DNA of 64,000 nt from JANMMJ01 sp964543235 (GTDB lineage Bacteria > Pseudomonadota > Alphaproteobacteria > Rhizobiales > Aestuariivirgaceae), in the NCBI GenBank assembly GCA_964543235.1, contig CAZIXE010000007.1, positions 21,560 to 85,559 on the forward strand. The letters run 5' to 3'. The translations under genes and the position numbers were made by a program. How positions within the stretch are numbered: the stretch's first letter is position 1; each line of letters begins with the position of its first letter. The notes below the pieces were generated by a model. The model did no database searches. It saw only the letters and a program-made list of their open reading frames with translations, and was not told where the DNA came from. Below, piece after piece: positions 51,057-59,750 of the stretch.

Positions 51057-51949
51057 ACACCGGTCCTCGAAATGCGGGTGCCGACACCGTGGGGGGTCAA
51101 CAGTTCGAGCAGCACCGAATGGGGGACGCGGCCATCCAGGATGATGACGCCATCGACGCCCGATTCGACCACCGCAACCGCGCTTTCGATCTTGGGGATC
51201 ATGCCGCCGCTGATCGTGCCATTGGCGATCAGGTCCGGCACGTCAGCGATGCGCAATTCGCTGATGAGTTGCTTGTTGTTGTCGAGTACACCGGCGACGT
51301 CCGTCAGCAGCAGCAGGCGCTTGGCCTGGGTGGCGGTGGCAATGGCGCCGGCCGCCGTGTCGGCGTTGACATTGAAGGTTTCCCCCTCCCAGCCGACGCC
51401 CACAGGGGCGATCACCGGGATCGCATCGCTCTTGATGATCAGATCGAGAATTTCGGTGTTGATGCGGGCCGGTTCGCCGACGAAGCCGAAGTCTATGTCC
51501 TCGGTCTTGCCGGTGACGGGATCGGTCTTCTTCTTGATGAACCGCTCGGCGACCAGCAGATTGCCGTCCTTGCCCGAAATGCCGACGGCGCGGCCACCGG
51601 CCTGCTGGATCGAGGCAACGATCGACTTGTTGATGGAGCCTGCAAGAACCATCTCCACCACGCTCATGGTCGCCTCGTCGGTGACCCGCAGGCCGTCGCG
51701 GAATTCCGGCTTCACATCGAGCTTGTCGAGCATGCGGTTGATCTGCGGGCCGCCGCCGTGCACGACGACCGGATGCAGGCCGCAGACCTTCAGCATCACC
51801 ATGTCGCGGGCGAAGGTGCGGGCCAGCTCCGGATCGATCATGGCATGGCCGCCATACTTCACGACGATGATCTGGTCGTCATAGCGCTGCAGGAACGGCA
51901 GGGCCTCGGCCAGGACGCGGGCGGTCTCGTGAACAGACAAATTGGTCAT
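51053..51949 (-). CDS. argB: Acetylglutamate kinase
   Basis: 298 residues from ATG 51949 (MTNLSVHETARVLAEALPFLQRYD); the frame opens at 52096 but that part lacks likeness. Motifs VVKYGGHAM, VVVHGGGPQINRMLDKL and NINADTAAGAIA-like VNADTAAGAIATATQAKRLLLLTDVAGVL. Phosphorylates N-acetyl-L-glutamate, the second step of arginine synthesis. The N-terminal helix (residues 1-20) suggests the arginine-inhibited hexameric type. Confidence 0.95.
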   Translation of the reverse strand: MTNLSVHETARVLAEALPFLQRYDDQIIVVKYGGHAMIDPELARTFARDMVMLKVCGLHPVVVHGGGPQINRMLDKLDVKPEFRDGLRVTDEATMSVVEMVLAGSINKSIVASIQQAGGRAVGISGKDGNLLVAERFIKKKTDPVTGKTEDIDFGFVGEPARINTEILDLIIKSDAIPVIAPVGVGWEGETFNVNADTAAGAIATATQAKRLLLLTDVAGVLDNNKQLISELRIADVPDLIANGTISGGMIPKIESAVAVVESGVDGVIILDGRVPHSVLLELLTPHGVGTRISRTGV

Positions 51950-52083
51950 AACGGCATCCGTAGACTGGGTTTTCCGCCTTATAGTTGATTGCCTGAACCT
52001 CTCAACATGGAAGTTCCCGGCCTGTATCGCGTCGTGCAGAGACGATGTAAACCTAGTGGAGAGCCGAGCCAATGGAGGTCCAA

Positions 52084-52506
52084 ATGCGGCCATCACCGGA
52101 ACTTCGCGAGATCATAGCCAGCTGGTTCAAGGCCGCCGAAAGCGGCGATGCCGCGTGGCGCGACAGGCACGTGTCGCGGGACCCAAACCTGCGAATCGTC
52201 GGTACCGATCCTGACGAATGGCTTCTAGGGGAACCCGCCTATGCGTTCCTCAAGCACGAGGCAGAGACAGTTGGCGGGCGCGTCAGGGTGAGCGTCAGGG
52301 AAGTCGAGGCCTTCGAGGAAGGCAGTGTCGGATGGGGGGTCGCCATTCCCGACATTACAATCTCCGACGGACGCCGTGTGTCGCCACGCTGGAGTGCCGT
52401 GTTTCACCGGGAGGACGGGCAGTGGCGGATGGTCCAGCTGCATGCTTCGATTGCGGTCGGCAATGAAGCGGCGTTCGGCGACACGTTCACGCCCGCATCA
52501 GGGTAA
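52084..52506 (+). CDS. SnoaL/NTF2-fold protein
   Basis: 140 residues from ATG 52084 with GGAGG at 52074; an ATG at 52072 is possible. The fold pattern of a SnoaL-3 or DUF4440 type protein is seen in MRPSPELREIIASWFKAAESGDAAWRDRHVSRDPNLRIVGTDPDEWLLG (in outline) and RWSAVFHREDGQWRMVQLHASIAV. Function unknown. It sits between the two leftward genes argB and engB, on the other strand, and overlaps engB by 9 bp. Confidence 0.8.
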   Translation: MRPSPELREIIASWFKAAESGDAAWRDRHVSRDPNLRIVGTDPDEWLLGEPAYAFLKHEAETVGGRVRVSVREVEAFEEGSVGWGVAIPDITISDGRRVSPRWSAVFHREDGQWRMVQLHASIAVGNEAAFGDTFTPASG

Positions 52507-53142
52507 GGCCTGCAGCAGCTTAGCGATCTGGGCGCGCAGCTCGGCGACGCCGTCGCCGGTTTCGCTCGATGTGGCAAGGATGCCGGGAAAGGCGGCCGGG
52601 TGTTTCCTTATGGCCATTTCCAGGTCGGCCACGGCAGCATGGCGTTCCGCCGCCTTGATCTTGTCGATCTTGGTCAGCACGAGCTGGTAGGTGACAGCAG
52701 CCTCGTCGAGGAGCGCCAGTATCGGCCGGTCGGCCTCCTTGATGCCGTGACGGGCATCGACCAGCACGAAGCAGCGCCGCAGGGCCTGGCGCCCGCGGAG
52801 ATAGGCTTTCAACAGGCTCTGCCACCGCTTCACTTCCGCCCGTGGGGCCTCGGCGTAGCCGTAGCCCGGCATGTCCACGAGATGCAGCCTGCCGCCAAAA
52901 TCAAAGAAATTGAGTTCCCGGGTACGGCCCGGCGTGTTGGAGGCCCGGGCCAGATCCCTGACGCCGGCCAGGGCATTGATGAGGGAGGACTTGCCGACAT
53001 TGGATCTGCCCGCGAAGGCCACCTCCGGCAGGGTGGGCGGCGGCAGTCCGGCAATGGCCGCCACGCCCAGGACAAAATGCTTGGGGCCGGCGAAGAGCCG
53101 CCGGCCCGCTTCGAGTTCCTCTTGCGTGAAATCGCCGCTCAA
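52498..53142 (-). CDS. engB: Ribosome biogenesis GTP-binding protein (YihA/YsxC, EngB)
   Basis: 214 residues. G1 GRSNVGKSSLINAL, G2 region TPGRTRELNFF, G3 VDMPGYGYA, G4 LTKIDKI and G5 ATSSETG. Needed for large-subunit assembly. Start overlaps yidC stop by ATGA. Confidence 0.96.
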   Translation of the reverse strand: MSGDFTQEELEAGRRLFAGPKHFVLGVAAIAGLPPPTLPEVAFAGRSNVGKSSLINALAGVRDLARASNTPGRTRELNFFDFGGRLHLVDMPGYGYAEAPRAEVKRWQSLLKAYLRGRQALRRCFVLVDARHGIKEADRPILALLDEAAVTYQLVLTKIDKIKAAERHAAVADLEMAIRKHPAAFPGILATSSETGDGVAELRAQIAKLLQALP

Positions 53143-54896
53143 CTCGCGGGCTTCTTCTTCAGGAAGGGCAGGCTGTCACGGATGTTGCCGAGCAGATCCA
53201 CTTCGACGCCGTGCTTTCTCATGATGTAGGACTGCTGGATGATGGACAGCGTGTTGTTCCACGCCCAGTAGATCACCAGACCCGCCGGGAAGGTGCCAAG
53301 CATGAAGGTGAAGAGCAGCGGCATCCAGTTGAACAGCTGGGCCTGGACGGGATCGGGCGGCGTGGGGTTGAGCCGCATCTGTATCCACATGGTAACGCCC
53401 ATGATGATGGGCCAGACACCGATCATCAGGAAGTGCGGCGGATCCCAGGGGATCAGCCCGAACAGGTTGAAGATGGTGGTCGGATCATAGGCCGACAGGT
53501 CCTTGATCCAGCCGAAGAAAGGCGCGTGGCGCAATTCGATGGTGGTATAAATCACCTTGTACAGCGCAAAGAAGATCGGGATCTGCACGAGGATGGGGAG
53601 ACAGCCCGAGACGGGTGAGACCTTCTCGCGCTTGTAGAGTTCCATCATTTCCTGCTGAAGCTTCATGCGGTCGTCGGGATAGCGCTCCTTGAGCTTTTCC
53701 ATCTCCGGCTGAAGCTTCTTCATCTTGCTCATCGAGGCATAGGACTTGTTGGCCAGCGGGAACAGCGCCAGCTTGACCAGCACGGTCGCCGCGAGAATGG
53801 CGACGCCGAAGTTGCCGAACAGGCTTTTTAGGAACTCGAGCAGGTAGAACAGCGGTTTGGTCAGGAAGTAGAACCAACCCCAGTCGATCATCAGATCGAA
53901 CTGCTCGATCTGGAACTTGTCCTGATAGGCATCGATGATCTGCACCACTTTGGCGCCGGCGAAGAGCTCGGTTTGGGCGGCCGCCTTGCCGCCCGGTGGC
54001 ACCGCCAGTGCGTCACGCGACAGGAAGTGCGTCTGGTAGATGTCCTTTTCCCCGCTCTTCTGGTGAAAGAACTCGGCCTTGACCGGGACCTTCTGATCGG
54101 GAATCGCCACGACGGCCCAGTATTTGTCGGTGAACCCCAGCCAGCCGCCAATCGAGTCGAAGCTGACGGGTTCCTTGGCTTCAGTCAGGTCGGAATAGTG
54201 CTGGCGTTGCTCGCTGCCATCGAGCACGCCGATCGGACCCTCATAGAGCACCCAGATGCCTTCGGTGTGCGGCGTGCCCTGGCGCTGGACGCGGGCATAG
54301 GTGTGCAACGAAACGGCTTGCGAAGACGTGTTCTCCACCGTGTCGTTGACGGTGAACATGTACTGGTCGTCAACCGTGATGGTGCGCGTGAACAGCAGCC
54401 CTTCGCCATTGTCCCAGGTGAGGGTCAGCGGCTTGCCCGGCTCAAGCGTGGCGCCCTGCGGCGCCTGCCACGGCGTATCCGGCATCGGCACCTTGGTGTC
54501 GGCGCCCTGCGCCGGGGTCCAGCCCTGCTCGGCGAAGAACGCACCCGGCGTGCCCGACGGCGACAACAGGGTTATGGTCGGGCTCCTGGGATCGACCGCC
54601 TCGCGGTAGTTCTTGAGATGGAGGTCGTCGATGGCGGCGCCCTTGAGGTTGATCGAACCCGAAAGGGTCGGCGTTTCGATGCTGACGCGCGGCGTTGCGG
54701 CGATGGCCTGGTCACGGTTGAGGACGGCAGCGGCCTCGCTGCCCGGCACCGGCGCGGCCGTTGTCGCCGGCGCAGTTTGCGTCTGCCGGGCTGCCTGCTG
54801 CTCGAGCATCGGCTGGGCGTAGAAATACTGCCAGGCGAAGATGATCAGCATCGACAGGACGATGGCGAGAATGAAATTCTTGTTGTCGTAATTCAT
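53139..54896 (-). CDS. yidC: Membrane protein insertase YidC
   Basis: 585 residues. N-terminal helix DNKNFILAIVLSMLIIFAWQYFYAQP, a large periplasmic domain (about 60-350) and the conserved core with GNFGVAILAATVLVKLALFPLANKSYASMSKMKKLQPEMEKLKERY, the hydrophilic-groove Arg region and PIFFALYKVIYTTIELRHAPFFGWIKDLSAYDP. Inserts inner-membrane proteins with or without Sec. Eleven bases after rnpA. Confidence 0.97.
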   Translation of the reverse strand: MNYDNKNFILAIVLSMLIIFAWQYFYAQPMLEQQAARQTQTAPATTAAPVPGSEAAAVLNRDQAIAATPRVSIETPTLSGSINLKGAAIDDLHLKNYREAVDPRSPTITLLSPSGTPGAFFAEQGWTPAQGADTKVPMPDTPWQAPQGATLEPGKPLTLTWDNGEGLLFTRTITVDDQYMFTVNDTVENTSSQAVSLHTYARVQRQGTPHTEGIWVLYEGPIGVLDGSEQRQHYSDLTEAKEPVSFDSIGGWLGFTDKYWAVVAIPDQKVPVKAEFFHQKSGEKDIYQTHFLSRDALAVPPGGKAAAQTELFAGAKVVQIIDAYQDKFQIEQFDLMIDWGWFYFLTKPLFYLLEFLKSLFGNFGVAILAATVLVKLALFPLANKSYASMSKMKKLQPEMEKLKERYPDDRMKLQQEMMELYKREKVSPVSGCLPILVQIPIFFALYKVIYTTIELRHAPFFGWIKDLSAYDPTTIFNLFGLIPWDPPHFLMIGVWPIIMGVTMWIQMRLNPTPPDPVQAQLFNWMPLLFTFMLGTFPAGLVIYWAWNNTLSIIQQSYIMRKHGVEVDLLGNIRDSLPFLKKKPAS

Positions 54897-54907
54897 TGCG
54901 TCCCCGG

Positions 54908-55270
54908 TCAGGCCGTTTGCGGCCGCGGTTTATGAATACGCTTCAACGCAGCCAGGAGGTCCTGCTGCAGTTCGGCAAAGCCGCGCGTAGCGCTGGCAGC
55001 GCGGCCGATCAAGACATAGTCGAAGCCGCGTTGCGCGGCCATGGGCAGAACCTGGCGCGCTGCCGCGCGGAGGCGGCGCTTCACGCGGTTGCGGACGACG
55101 GCCTTGCCCAGTTTCTTGGTGGCGGTGAAGCCGACACGCGGCGGGTCCAGGTCGGCGCGGTCCCGGGCCTGGAGAACAACACCCGGCATGGCGCAATAGC
55201 GGCCCCTGGCCGCGGCGAGGAAATCGCTGCGGCGCAGGAGCCGTCCGATCTCCTGGCCGGCGGCGCCCAT
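54908..55270 (-). CDS. rnpA: Ribonuclease P protein component
   Basis: 120 residues. Motifs GRLLRRSDFLAAARG and the RNA-binding VGFTATKKLGKAVVRNRVKRRLRAAARQVLP are diagnostic. Binds RNase P RNA for tRNA 5' maturation. Starts 15 bp after rpmH and precedes yidC. Confidence 0.95.
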   Translation of the reverse strand: MGAAGQEIGRLLRRSDFLAAARGRYCAMPGVVLQARDRADLDPPRVGFTATKKLGKAVVRNRVKRRLRAAARQVLPMAAQRGFDYVLIGRAASATRGFAELQQDLLAALKRIHKPRPQTA

Positions 55271-55285
55271 GCGGGAGCCCGGCGC

Positions 55286-55420
55286 TTATGCCGACAGTTT
55301 CTTGCGGCCGGCGCGGCGGCGGCGGGCGATCACCTTGCGGCCGCCCACAGTGGCCATGCGCGCCCGGAAGCCATGGCGGCGCTTGCGGACGAGTTTGGAT
55401 GGCTGATAGGTACGTTTCAC
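55286..55420 (-). CDS. rpmH: 50S ribosomal protein L34
   Basis: 44 residues starting at GTG 55420 with GGAG six bases upstream: (M)KRTYQPSKLVRKRRHGFRAR, then MATVGGRKVIARRRRAGRKKLSA. The frame is open further upstream to 55504, but residues before the GTG do not belong to L34. First gene of the rpmH-rnpA-yidC-engB leftward block. Confidence 0.96.
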   Translation of the reverse strand: MKRTYQPSKLVRKRRHGFRARMATVGGRKVIARRRRAGRKKLSA

Positions 55421-55533
55421 GTCAAACTCCGTTGAATTCAGGCCCCAGAGCGCCCAACCATCACGGCCGGTCACCGGTTGCACCGGCCGCGCCCGGAGGA
55501 ACAATGCTGCTCTCTCGACAGGATTGGGCGGGC

Positions 55534-55563
55534 TTATAAGGGGAAATCGCGAGCAAAGTCAAC
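55534..55563 (-). promoter_or_regulatory. Sigma-70-type promoter of rpmH
   Basis: On the minus strand TTGACT (55563-55558), an 18-bp spacer and TATAAG (55539-55534); each box matches five of six consensus bases. It would start transcription near 55527, giving a leader of about 107 bases before the GTG at 55420. The remaining gap up to 55699 holds the 12-base palindrome AACCGGCCGGTT at about 55639-55650 and no gene. Confidence 0.7.
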
Positions 55564-55699
55564 GCGACGGACGCCGCCGGGTTCACGGCTGCCGCACCAG
55601 CTGTGAACTCTTCTCACTAGGCCGTGAGAGGCGGTTCCCAACCGGCCGGTTTTGGGTCATCTATGGAACAAGTTCAAACCCGTGCCTGCCAGAGCCGCC

Positions 55700-56506
55700 A
55701 TGACATCCTATCCCGCGGGACGCCCCGCCATGATCGATGAGCCCGTGGACCAGCAGCCGGCGCCATCCGCCTTGCGGCGATGGCTGCCGCTTGGCGTCCT
55801 CGTCCTGCTGGGCGGGCTTGCCTATCTGTCGGGCGCACTGAATTACATTTCGCTGCAGGCACTTGCCGAACACCATAGCGTTCTCAAGGGGTTCGTTGCC
55901 AAGCATCTGGTCGGCGCCGTGATCGTCTATGCACTGATCTATGTCGTGGTGGTCGCGCTGTCACTGCCCGGCGCCCTGCCCCTGTCGATTGTCGGCGGCC
56001 TGCTGTTCGGCTGGATGATCAGCGCGCCGGTGACCGTGGTTGCCGCAACGGCAGGTGCAACCATCGTGTTCCTGGTGGTGCGGACGTCGCTGGGATCGCT
56101 GGTCGCCGAGCGGGCCGGGCCGTTCGTGCGAAAACTCTCCAGCGGCTTCGCCCGCGACGCGTTCAACTACCTCCTGTTCCTGCGCCTGGTGCCGGTTTTC
56201 CCGTTCTTTGTCGTCAATGCGGTGGCCGGCCTGTGCCGGGTCGGGCTCAAGCCCTTTGTGCTGGCCACGGTGCTGGGCATCATTCCGGGCAGCCTGGTGT
56301 TTGCCTTTCTGGGGACCGGATTTGACAGCGTCGTCGAGGCGCAGAAGGCCGCCTACATGGCCTGTGTCGAGGCGCGGGGCTTGGGCGCGTGCCGGTTCGA
56401 GCTTGATCCGGCGGCCCTGGTCACGCGGGAGATGGTGATCGCCTTCGTGGCGCTGGGCGTGCTGGCGCTGGTGCCGGTCGCCGTCAGGCGCCTGCGGCAC
56501 AGCTAG
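55700..56506 (+). CDS. TVP38/TMEM64 (DedA-like, VTT domain) membrane protein
   Basis: 268 residues from ATG 55700 (ATG 55730 also possible; neither has a clear ribosome site). About six hydrophobic helices. VTT-domain features are LPGALPLSIVGGLLFGWMISAP, VVAATAGATIVFLVVRTSLG, RKLSSGFARDAFNYLLFLRLVPVFPFFVVNAVAGL and KPFVLATVLGIIPGSLVFAFLGTG. Relatives affect envelope lipid or selenite handling. Three bases before a MerA-like flavoprotein, a common pairing. Confidence 0.87.
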   Translation: MTSYPAGRPAMIDEPVDQQPAPSALRRWLPLGVLVLLGGLAYLSGALNYISLQALAEHHSVLKGFVAKHLVGAVIVYALIYVVVVALSLPGALPLSIVGGLLFGWMISAPVTVVAATAGATIVFLVVRTSLGSLVAERAGPFVRKLSSGFARDAFNYLLFLRLVPVFPFFVVNAVAGLCRVGLKPFVLATVLGIIPGSLVFAFLGTGFDSVVEAQKAAYMACVEARGLGACRFELDPAALVTREMVIAFVALGVLALVPVAVRRLRHS

Positions 56507-56509
56507 GCC

Positions 56510-57931
56510 ATGGCCGCCTGGGACATCTGCGTCATCGGTGCCGGGTCGGGCGGGCTCACCGTGGCGGCCATCGCCGCAAAGTTCGGACAGCGGGTGGTGC
56601 TGATCGAGAAGGGTGCCATGGGCGGCGACTGTCTCAACAGCGGCTGCGTGCCGTCCAAGGCGCTGCTGGCGGCGGCAAGACAGGCGCATCTGGTGCGCAA
56701 TGGCGAGAAGTTCGGCATTGCGGCGGGGCCGCCTTCCGTCGATTTCGCCAGGGTGCGCGCCCATGTGAAATCGGTGATTGCGGCGATCGCGCCCCAGGAC
56801 TCGCAGGAACGCTTCGAGGCCCTGGGCGTGAAGGTCATCCGGGACACCGCGCGGTTTACCGGACCTGACCGGGTGGAAGCGGGCGGCGAGACCATCACGG
56901 CGCGCCGCTTTGTGGTGGCCACCGGCTCGCGCCCTGCCATACCGGCGATCGCCGGGATCGACAGCGTTCCCTTCTTCACCAACGAGACGATCTTCGACAT
57001 CGGCGACCTGCCGGCGCACCTCATCATCATCGGCGGCGGGCCGATGGGCATGGAAATGGCCCAGGCCCACCGGCGGCTGGGGGCGCGGGTCACGGTGGTC
57101 GAAGCGGACGTGCCGCTGTCCAGGGAGGATGCCGAGCTTTCCGGCGTCGTGCTGGACCAGTTTGCCGCCGAAGACATCACGGTCATGGCCGGGACGCGCA
57201 TCGCCGCGGTGCGGCGCGAAGCCAATGGTGTCGCCCTTGACGTCGAGAGCGGCGGCAGGCGCCAGACGCTGGCGGGGAGCCATCTGCTGGTGGCAGCCGG
57301 ACGCCAGCCCAACATCGAGAATCTGGGCCTTGAGGCCGCGGGCGTCGCCACCAATGCGCAGGGAATCGCCGTCGATGCCGGCCTCAGGAGCACGAACCGC
57401 AGGGTCTATGCGGTGGGCGATGTGGCCGGCGGGCCGCAATTCACCCATCTGGCCGGCTATCAGGCGGTCATGGTGGTCAAGAACATCCTGCTGCGGCTGC
57501 CGGTGCGCCGGGGGATGCTGCATATCCCGCGCGTCACCTTCACGGACCCGGAACTGGCGCAGGTGGGGCTCCGCGAGGCCGAAGCCCGCGCCGCACATGG
57601 CGATGGCGCCGTGTCGGTCCTGCGCTGGACATTCGAGGAGAATGACCGGGCGCAGACCGAGCGCCGGACGGCGGGCCTCATCAAGGTGGTGATCGGCAAG
57701 GGCGGGCGCATACTGGGGGCGGGAATCGCCGGCGCCCAGGCCGGGGAGTTGATCGGGACGTGGGCACTCGCCATATCTTCGGGGCTGAAGATCAGGCACA
57801 TGGCCAAGGCGGTCATGCCTTACCCCACCTTCGGCGAAATCAATAAGCGGGCGGCGATCTGCTACTATACCGGGCATGCAACCAAACCCTGGTTAAGGAG
57901 CGTTATCAGTCTGATGGCCAGATTCGGCTGA
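56510..57931 (+). CDS. Mercuric reductase/dihydrolipoamide dehydrogenase-like pyridine nucleotide-disulfide oxidoreductase
   Basis: 473 residues. FAD site ICVIGAGSGGLTVAAIAAKFG, redox disulfide MGGDCLNSGCVPSKALLAAA (Cys near 42 and 47), NAD(P) site LIIIGGGPMGMEMAQAHRRLG and AVGDVAGGPQFTHLAGYQA. It lacks the N-terminal metal-binding domain and the C-terminal Cys pair of true MerA, so mercury reduction is unlikely. Electron acceptor unknown. In a three-gene set with the TVP38 gene and a histidine kinase. Confidence 0.87.
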   Translation: MAAWDICVIGAGSGGLTVAAIAAKFGQRVVLIEKGAMGGDCLNSGCVPSKALLAAARQAHLVRNGEKFGIAAGPPSVDFARVRAHVKSVIAAIAPQDSQERFEALGVKVIRDTARFTGPDRVEAGGETITARRFVVATGSRPAIPAIAGIDSVPFFTNETIFDIGDLPAHLIIIGGGPMGMEMAQAHRRLGARVTVVEADVPLSREDAELSGVVLDQFAAEDITVMAGTRIAAVRREANGVALDVESGGRRQTLAGSHLLVAAGRQPNIENLGLEAAGVATNAQGIAVDAGLRSTNRRVYAVGDVAGGPQFTHLAGYQAVMVVKNILLRLPVRRGMLHIPRVTFTDPELAQVGLREAEARAAHGDGAVSVLRWTFEENDRAQTERRTAGLIKVVIGKGGRILGAGIAGAQAGELIGTWALAISSGLKIRHMAKAVMPYPTFGEINKRAAICYYTGHATKPWLRSVISLMARFG

Positions 57932-57952
57932 CCATCTGCGCACGGGAGGCGC

Positions 57953-59434
57953 ATGAGCGAAACGGGAGTGACGCACGAGCCGGTGCAACCGGGGCCTTTA
58001 AGGGGCCTGTCCGGCAAGGTTCTCTTGCTCACCATCATCTTCGTGATGCTGGGCGAGGTGCTGATCTTCGTGCCGTCGATCGCCAATTTCCGCATCACCT
58101 GGCTGAAAAACCGGGTGGCGCAGGCCGAGATCGCGGCACTGGCCGTCGAGGCGGCGCCGACCCGCATGCTGTCGCCGGACCTGCGCAACGAGATCCTGAA
58201 AGGCGCCGGGGTGCGCGTGGTGGCGCTGCAGAAGGGCGACAAGCGGCAGCTGGTGCTCCGGAGCGACGTCGATGCGATGATCGATGCCAGCTACGATCTC
58301 CGCGTCATCCGCTGGATACCGGCCATCGTCGATGCCTTCACCGCCATGACGGCGGGAAATGGGCGGGTCATCGGCGTCGTCGACCGGCCGCCCAACATGT
58401 CGGGCGACACGATCCAGGTGGCGCTAGACGAGCAGCCGCTGCGGGATGCGATGTTCGGCTTCGCCTTCAACATCCTGATCCTGTCGATCATCCTGTCGCT
58501 CCTGGTGGCGGGGCTGGTGTTCCTGGCGCTCAACCGGGTGCTGGTGCGGCCGATGCAGCGGCTCACCCGCAACATGCTGGACTTCGCCGAGCGGCCGGAA
58601 GACCCGACCCGCGTCATCGCGCCGTCCGGGCGGCACGACGAGATCGGCGTCGCCGAGCGGCAGCTGCGTGACATGCAGCAGCAGCTCGCCGGCATGCTGC
58701 AGCAGAAGAGCCGGCTGGCCGCACTCGGGCTGGCGGTCAGCAAGATCAGCCATGACCTGCGCAACATGCTGTCCTCGGCGCAGATCATCTCGGACCGGCT
58801 GGCCACGGTGGAGGACCCGACGGTGCAGAAATTCGCGCCGAAGCTCATCGCCTCGCTCGACCGGGCGATCGGCTTCTGCGTGCAGACCCTGACCTATGGC
58901 CGGGCGCAGGAAGCGCCGCCGCAGCGCGGGCGCCTGGAGCTCAAGACGCTGGTCGACGAGGTGATCGACGCGGCGGTGATCCAGGCCTCGCAGCGCATCT
59001 CGCTCTACAACAACATCGCGCCGCAGGCGATTGCCGATGCCGACCGCGAGCAGCTGTTCCGGGTGCTCACCAACCTGACGCGGAATGCGGTGCAGGCCAT
59101 CGAGACGGCCCATGCCAGCGATCCGGAAGCGCCGGACGGCTCGATCACCTTCCGGGCCTGGCGGGAGGGCAGTGTCGCCTGCCTGGAGGTCCGCGACAAC
59201 GGGCCCGGCATTCCGGAAAAGGTGCAGCAGCGGCTGTTCGAGGCCTTCCAGAGCGCCTCGCGGGCGGGCGGCACGGGGCTGGGGCTGGCAATTGCGGCAG
59301 AGCTCATGCGGGCGCATGGCGGCGACATCCGGCTGGCCGAGACCAGCGAAAAGGGCACGAGCTTCGTGGTCACCATCCCCGACCATGTCAGCGAGCTCAG
59401 GACGGCGCGCCGCGGCGAGCAGCGGGCCGGCTGA
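57953..59434 (+). CDS. Sensor histidine kinase
   Basis: 493 residues with GGGAGG before ATG 57953. Transmembrane helix at about 22-42 and a second near 175-200 flank a periplasmic sensor region; a HAMP segment follows, then the H-box LGLAVSKISHDLRNMLSSAQ (His267) and the ATPase domain (N-box NLTRNAVQAIE, G1 DNGPGIP, G2 GGTGLGLAIAAELMRAHGG). Signal unknown. No response regulator gene is adjacent, so its partner is encoded elsewhere. Confidence 0.92.
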   Translation: MSETGVTHEPVQPGPLRGLSGKVLLLTIIFVMLGEVLIFVPSIANFRITWLKNRVAQAEIAALAVEAAPTRMLSPDLRNEILKGAGVRVVALQKGDKRQLVLRSDVDAMIDASYDLRVIRWIPAIVDAFTAMTAGNGRVIGVVDRPPNMSGDTIQVALDEQPLRDAMFGFAFNILILSIILSLLVAGLVFLALNRVLVRPMQRLTRNMLDFAERPEDPTRVIAPSGRHDEIGVAERQLRDMQQQLAGMLQQKSRLAALGLAVSKISHDLRNMLSSAQIISDRLATVEDPTVQKFAPKLIASLDRAIGFCVQTLTYGRAQEAPPQRGRLELKTLVDEVIDAAVIQASQRISLYNNIAPQAIADADREQLFRVLTNLTRNAVQAIETAHASDPEAPDGSITFRAWREGSVACLEVRDNGPGIPEKVQQRLFEAFQSASRAGGTGLGLAIAAELMRAHGGDIRLAETSEKGTSFVVTIPDHVSELRTARRGEQRAG

Positions 59435-59524
59435 GCGGCTTCTGGCTTCAGGCTTGCGTTCGCCGCCGCTGCGGGCTAGAGACTGCGCGCAACGGCGGGA
59501 CGCAAGGGTCCGCCGCAGACGCGG

Positions 59525-59601
59525 GCGCCCGTAGCTCAGTTGGATAGAGCACTAGACTACGAATCTAGGGGTCGTGGGTTCGAATCCTGCCGGGCGCGCC
59601 A
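59525..59601 (+). tRNA. tRNA-Arg (ACG)
   Basis: Acceptor GCGCCCG/CGGGCGC, D-arm GCTCAGTTGGATAGAGC, anticodon stem-loop CTAGA-CTACGAA-TCTAG with anticodon ACG (read as ICG), T-arm TGGGTTCGAATCC within a slightly mismatched stem, discriminator G and encoded CCA (59599-59601). tRNA genes of this kind are common integration sites; accessory DNA follows directly. Confidence 0.95.
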
Positions 59602-59649
59602 TCTCCAATCGGTCCATTCCAGACCCGCAAATACCCTCAGCCTTCGCTC

Positions 59650-59750
59650 TGCGGCGAATATTGGCCATAATCGCCGCATTCTATGCGGAGATTGCTCTTG
59701 CGGGTTGCGGCGAATGGCGGCTATAATCTCCGCAAGAAGTGCGGAGAATG
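59650..59750. repeat. Tandem 56-bp-offset duplication carrying six TGCGG(C/A)GA half sites
   Basis: Segments 59650-59694 and 59706-59750 are near copies at a 56-bp offset. Each has TGCGGCGAAT, then an ATAATC box, then CCGCA-N5-TGCGGAGA. Half sites therefore run forward, reverse, forward in each copy: 59650, 59671, 59684 and 59706, 59727, 59740. The second copy contains a perfect TATAAT (59722-59727) and ends at the fic start codon (59748). This looks like an operator array with a built-in promoter. Confidence 0.75.
59722..59744 (+). promoter_or_regulatory. fic promoter -10 and overlapping CCGCA-N5-TGCGG operator
   Basis: TATAAT at 59722-59727 matches consensus fully; TTGCGG 18 bp upstream (59698-59703) is a weak -35. 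The dyad CCGCA-AGAAG-TGCGG at 59730-59744 covers the expected start site and the ribosome site of fic. A bound protein would block both transcription and start. The same dyad, CCGCA-TTCTA-TGCGG, occurs at 59674-59688. Confidence 0.6.

Noticed and set aside
49800..51884. A 694-codon open frame on the plus strand
   Set aside because: It is antisense to dapD, the nucleotidase and argB, all with intact motifs. Long antisense frames are common at this GC content.
55639..55650. AACCGGCCGGTT palindrome as a terminator
   Set aside because: It is symmetric without a loop and has only a short T run, so neither a hairpin terminator nor a specific operator is supported.
55961..57877. A 638-codon open frame on the minus strand
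   Set aside because: Antisense to the TVP38 and MerA-like genes. Its translation is Arg/His/Gly/Pro-rich with no domain pattern.
56510..57931. Mercury resistance (merA)
   Set aside because: The protein lacks the N-terminal heavy-metal domain and the C-terminal Cys pair, and no merR, merT or merP is present.
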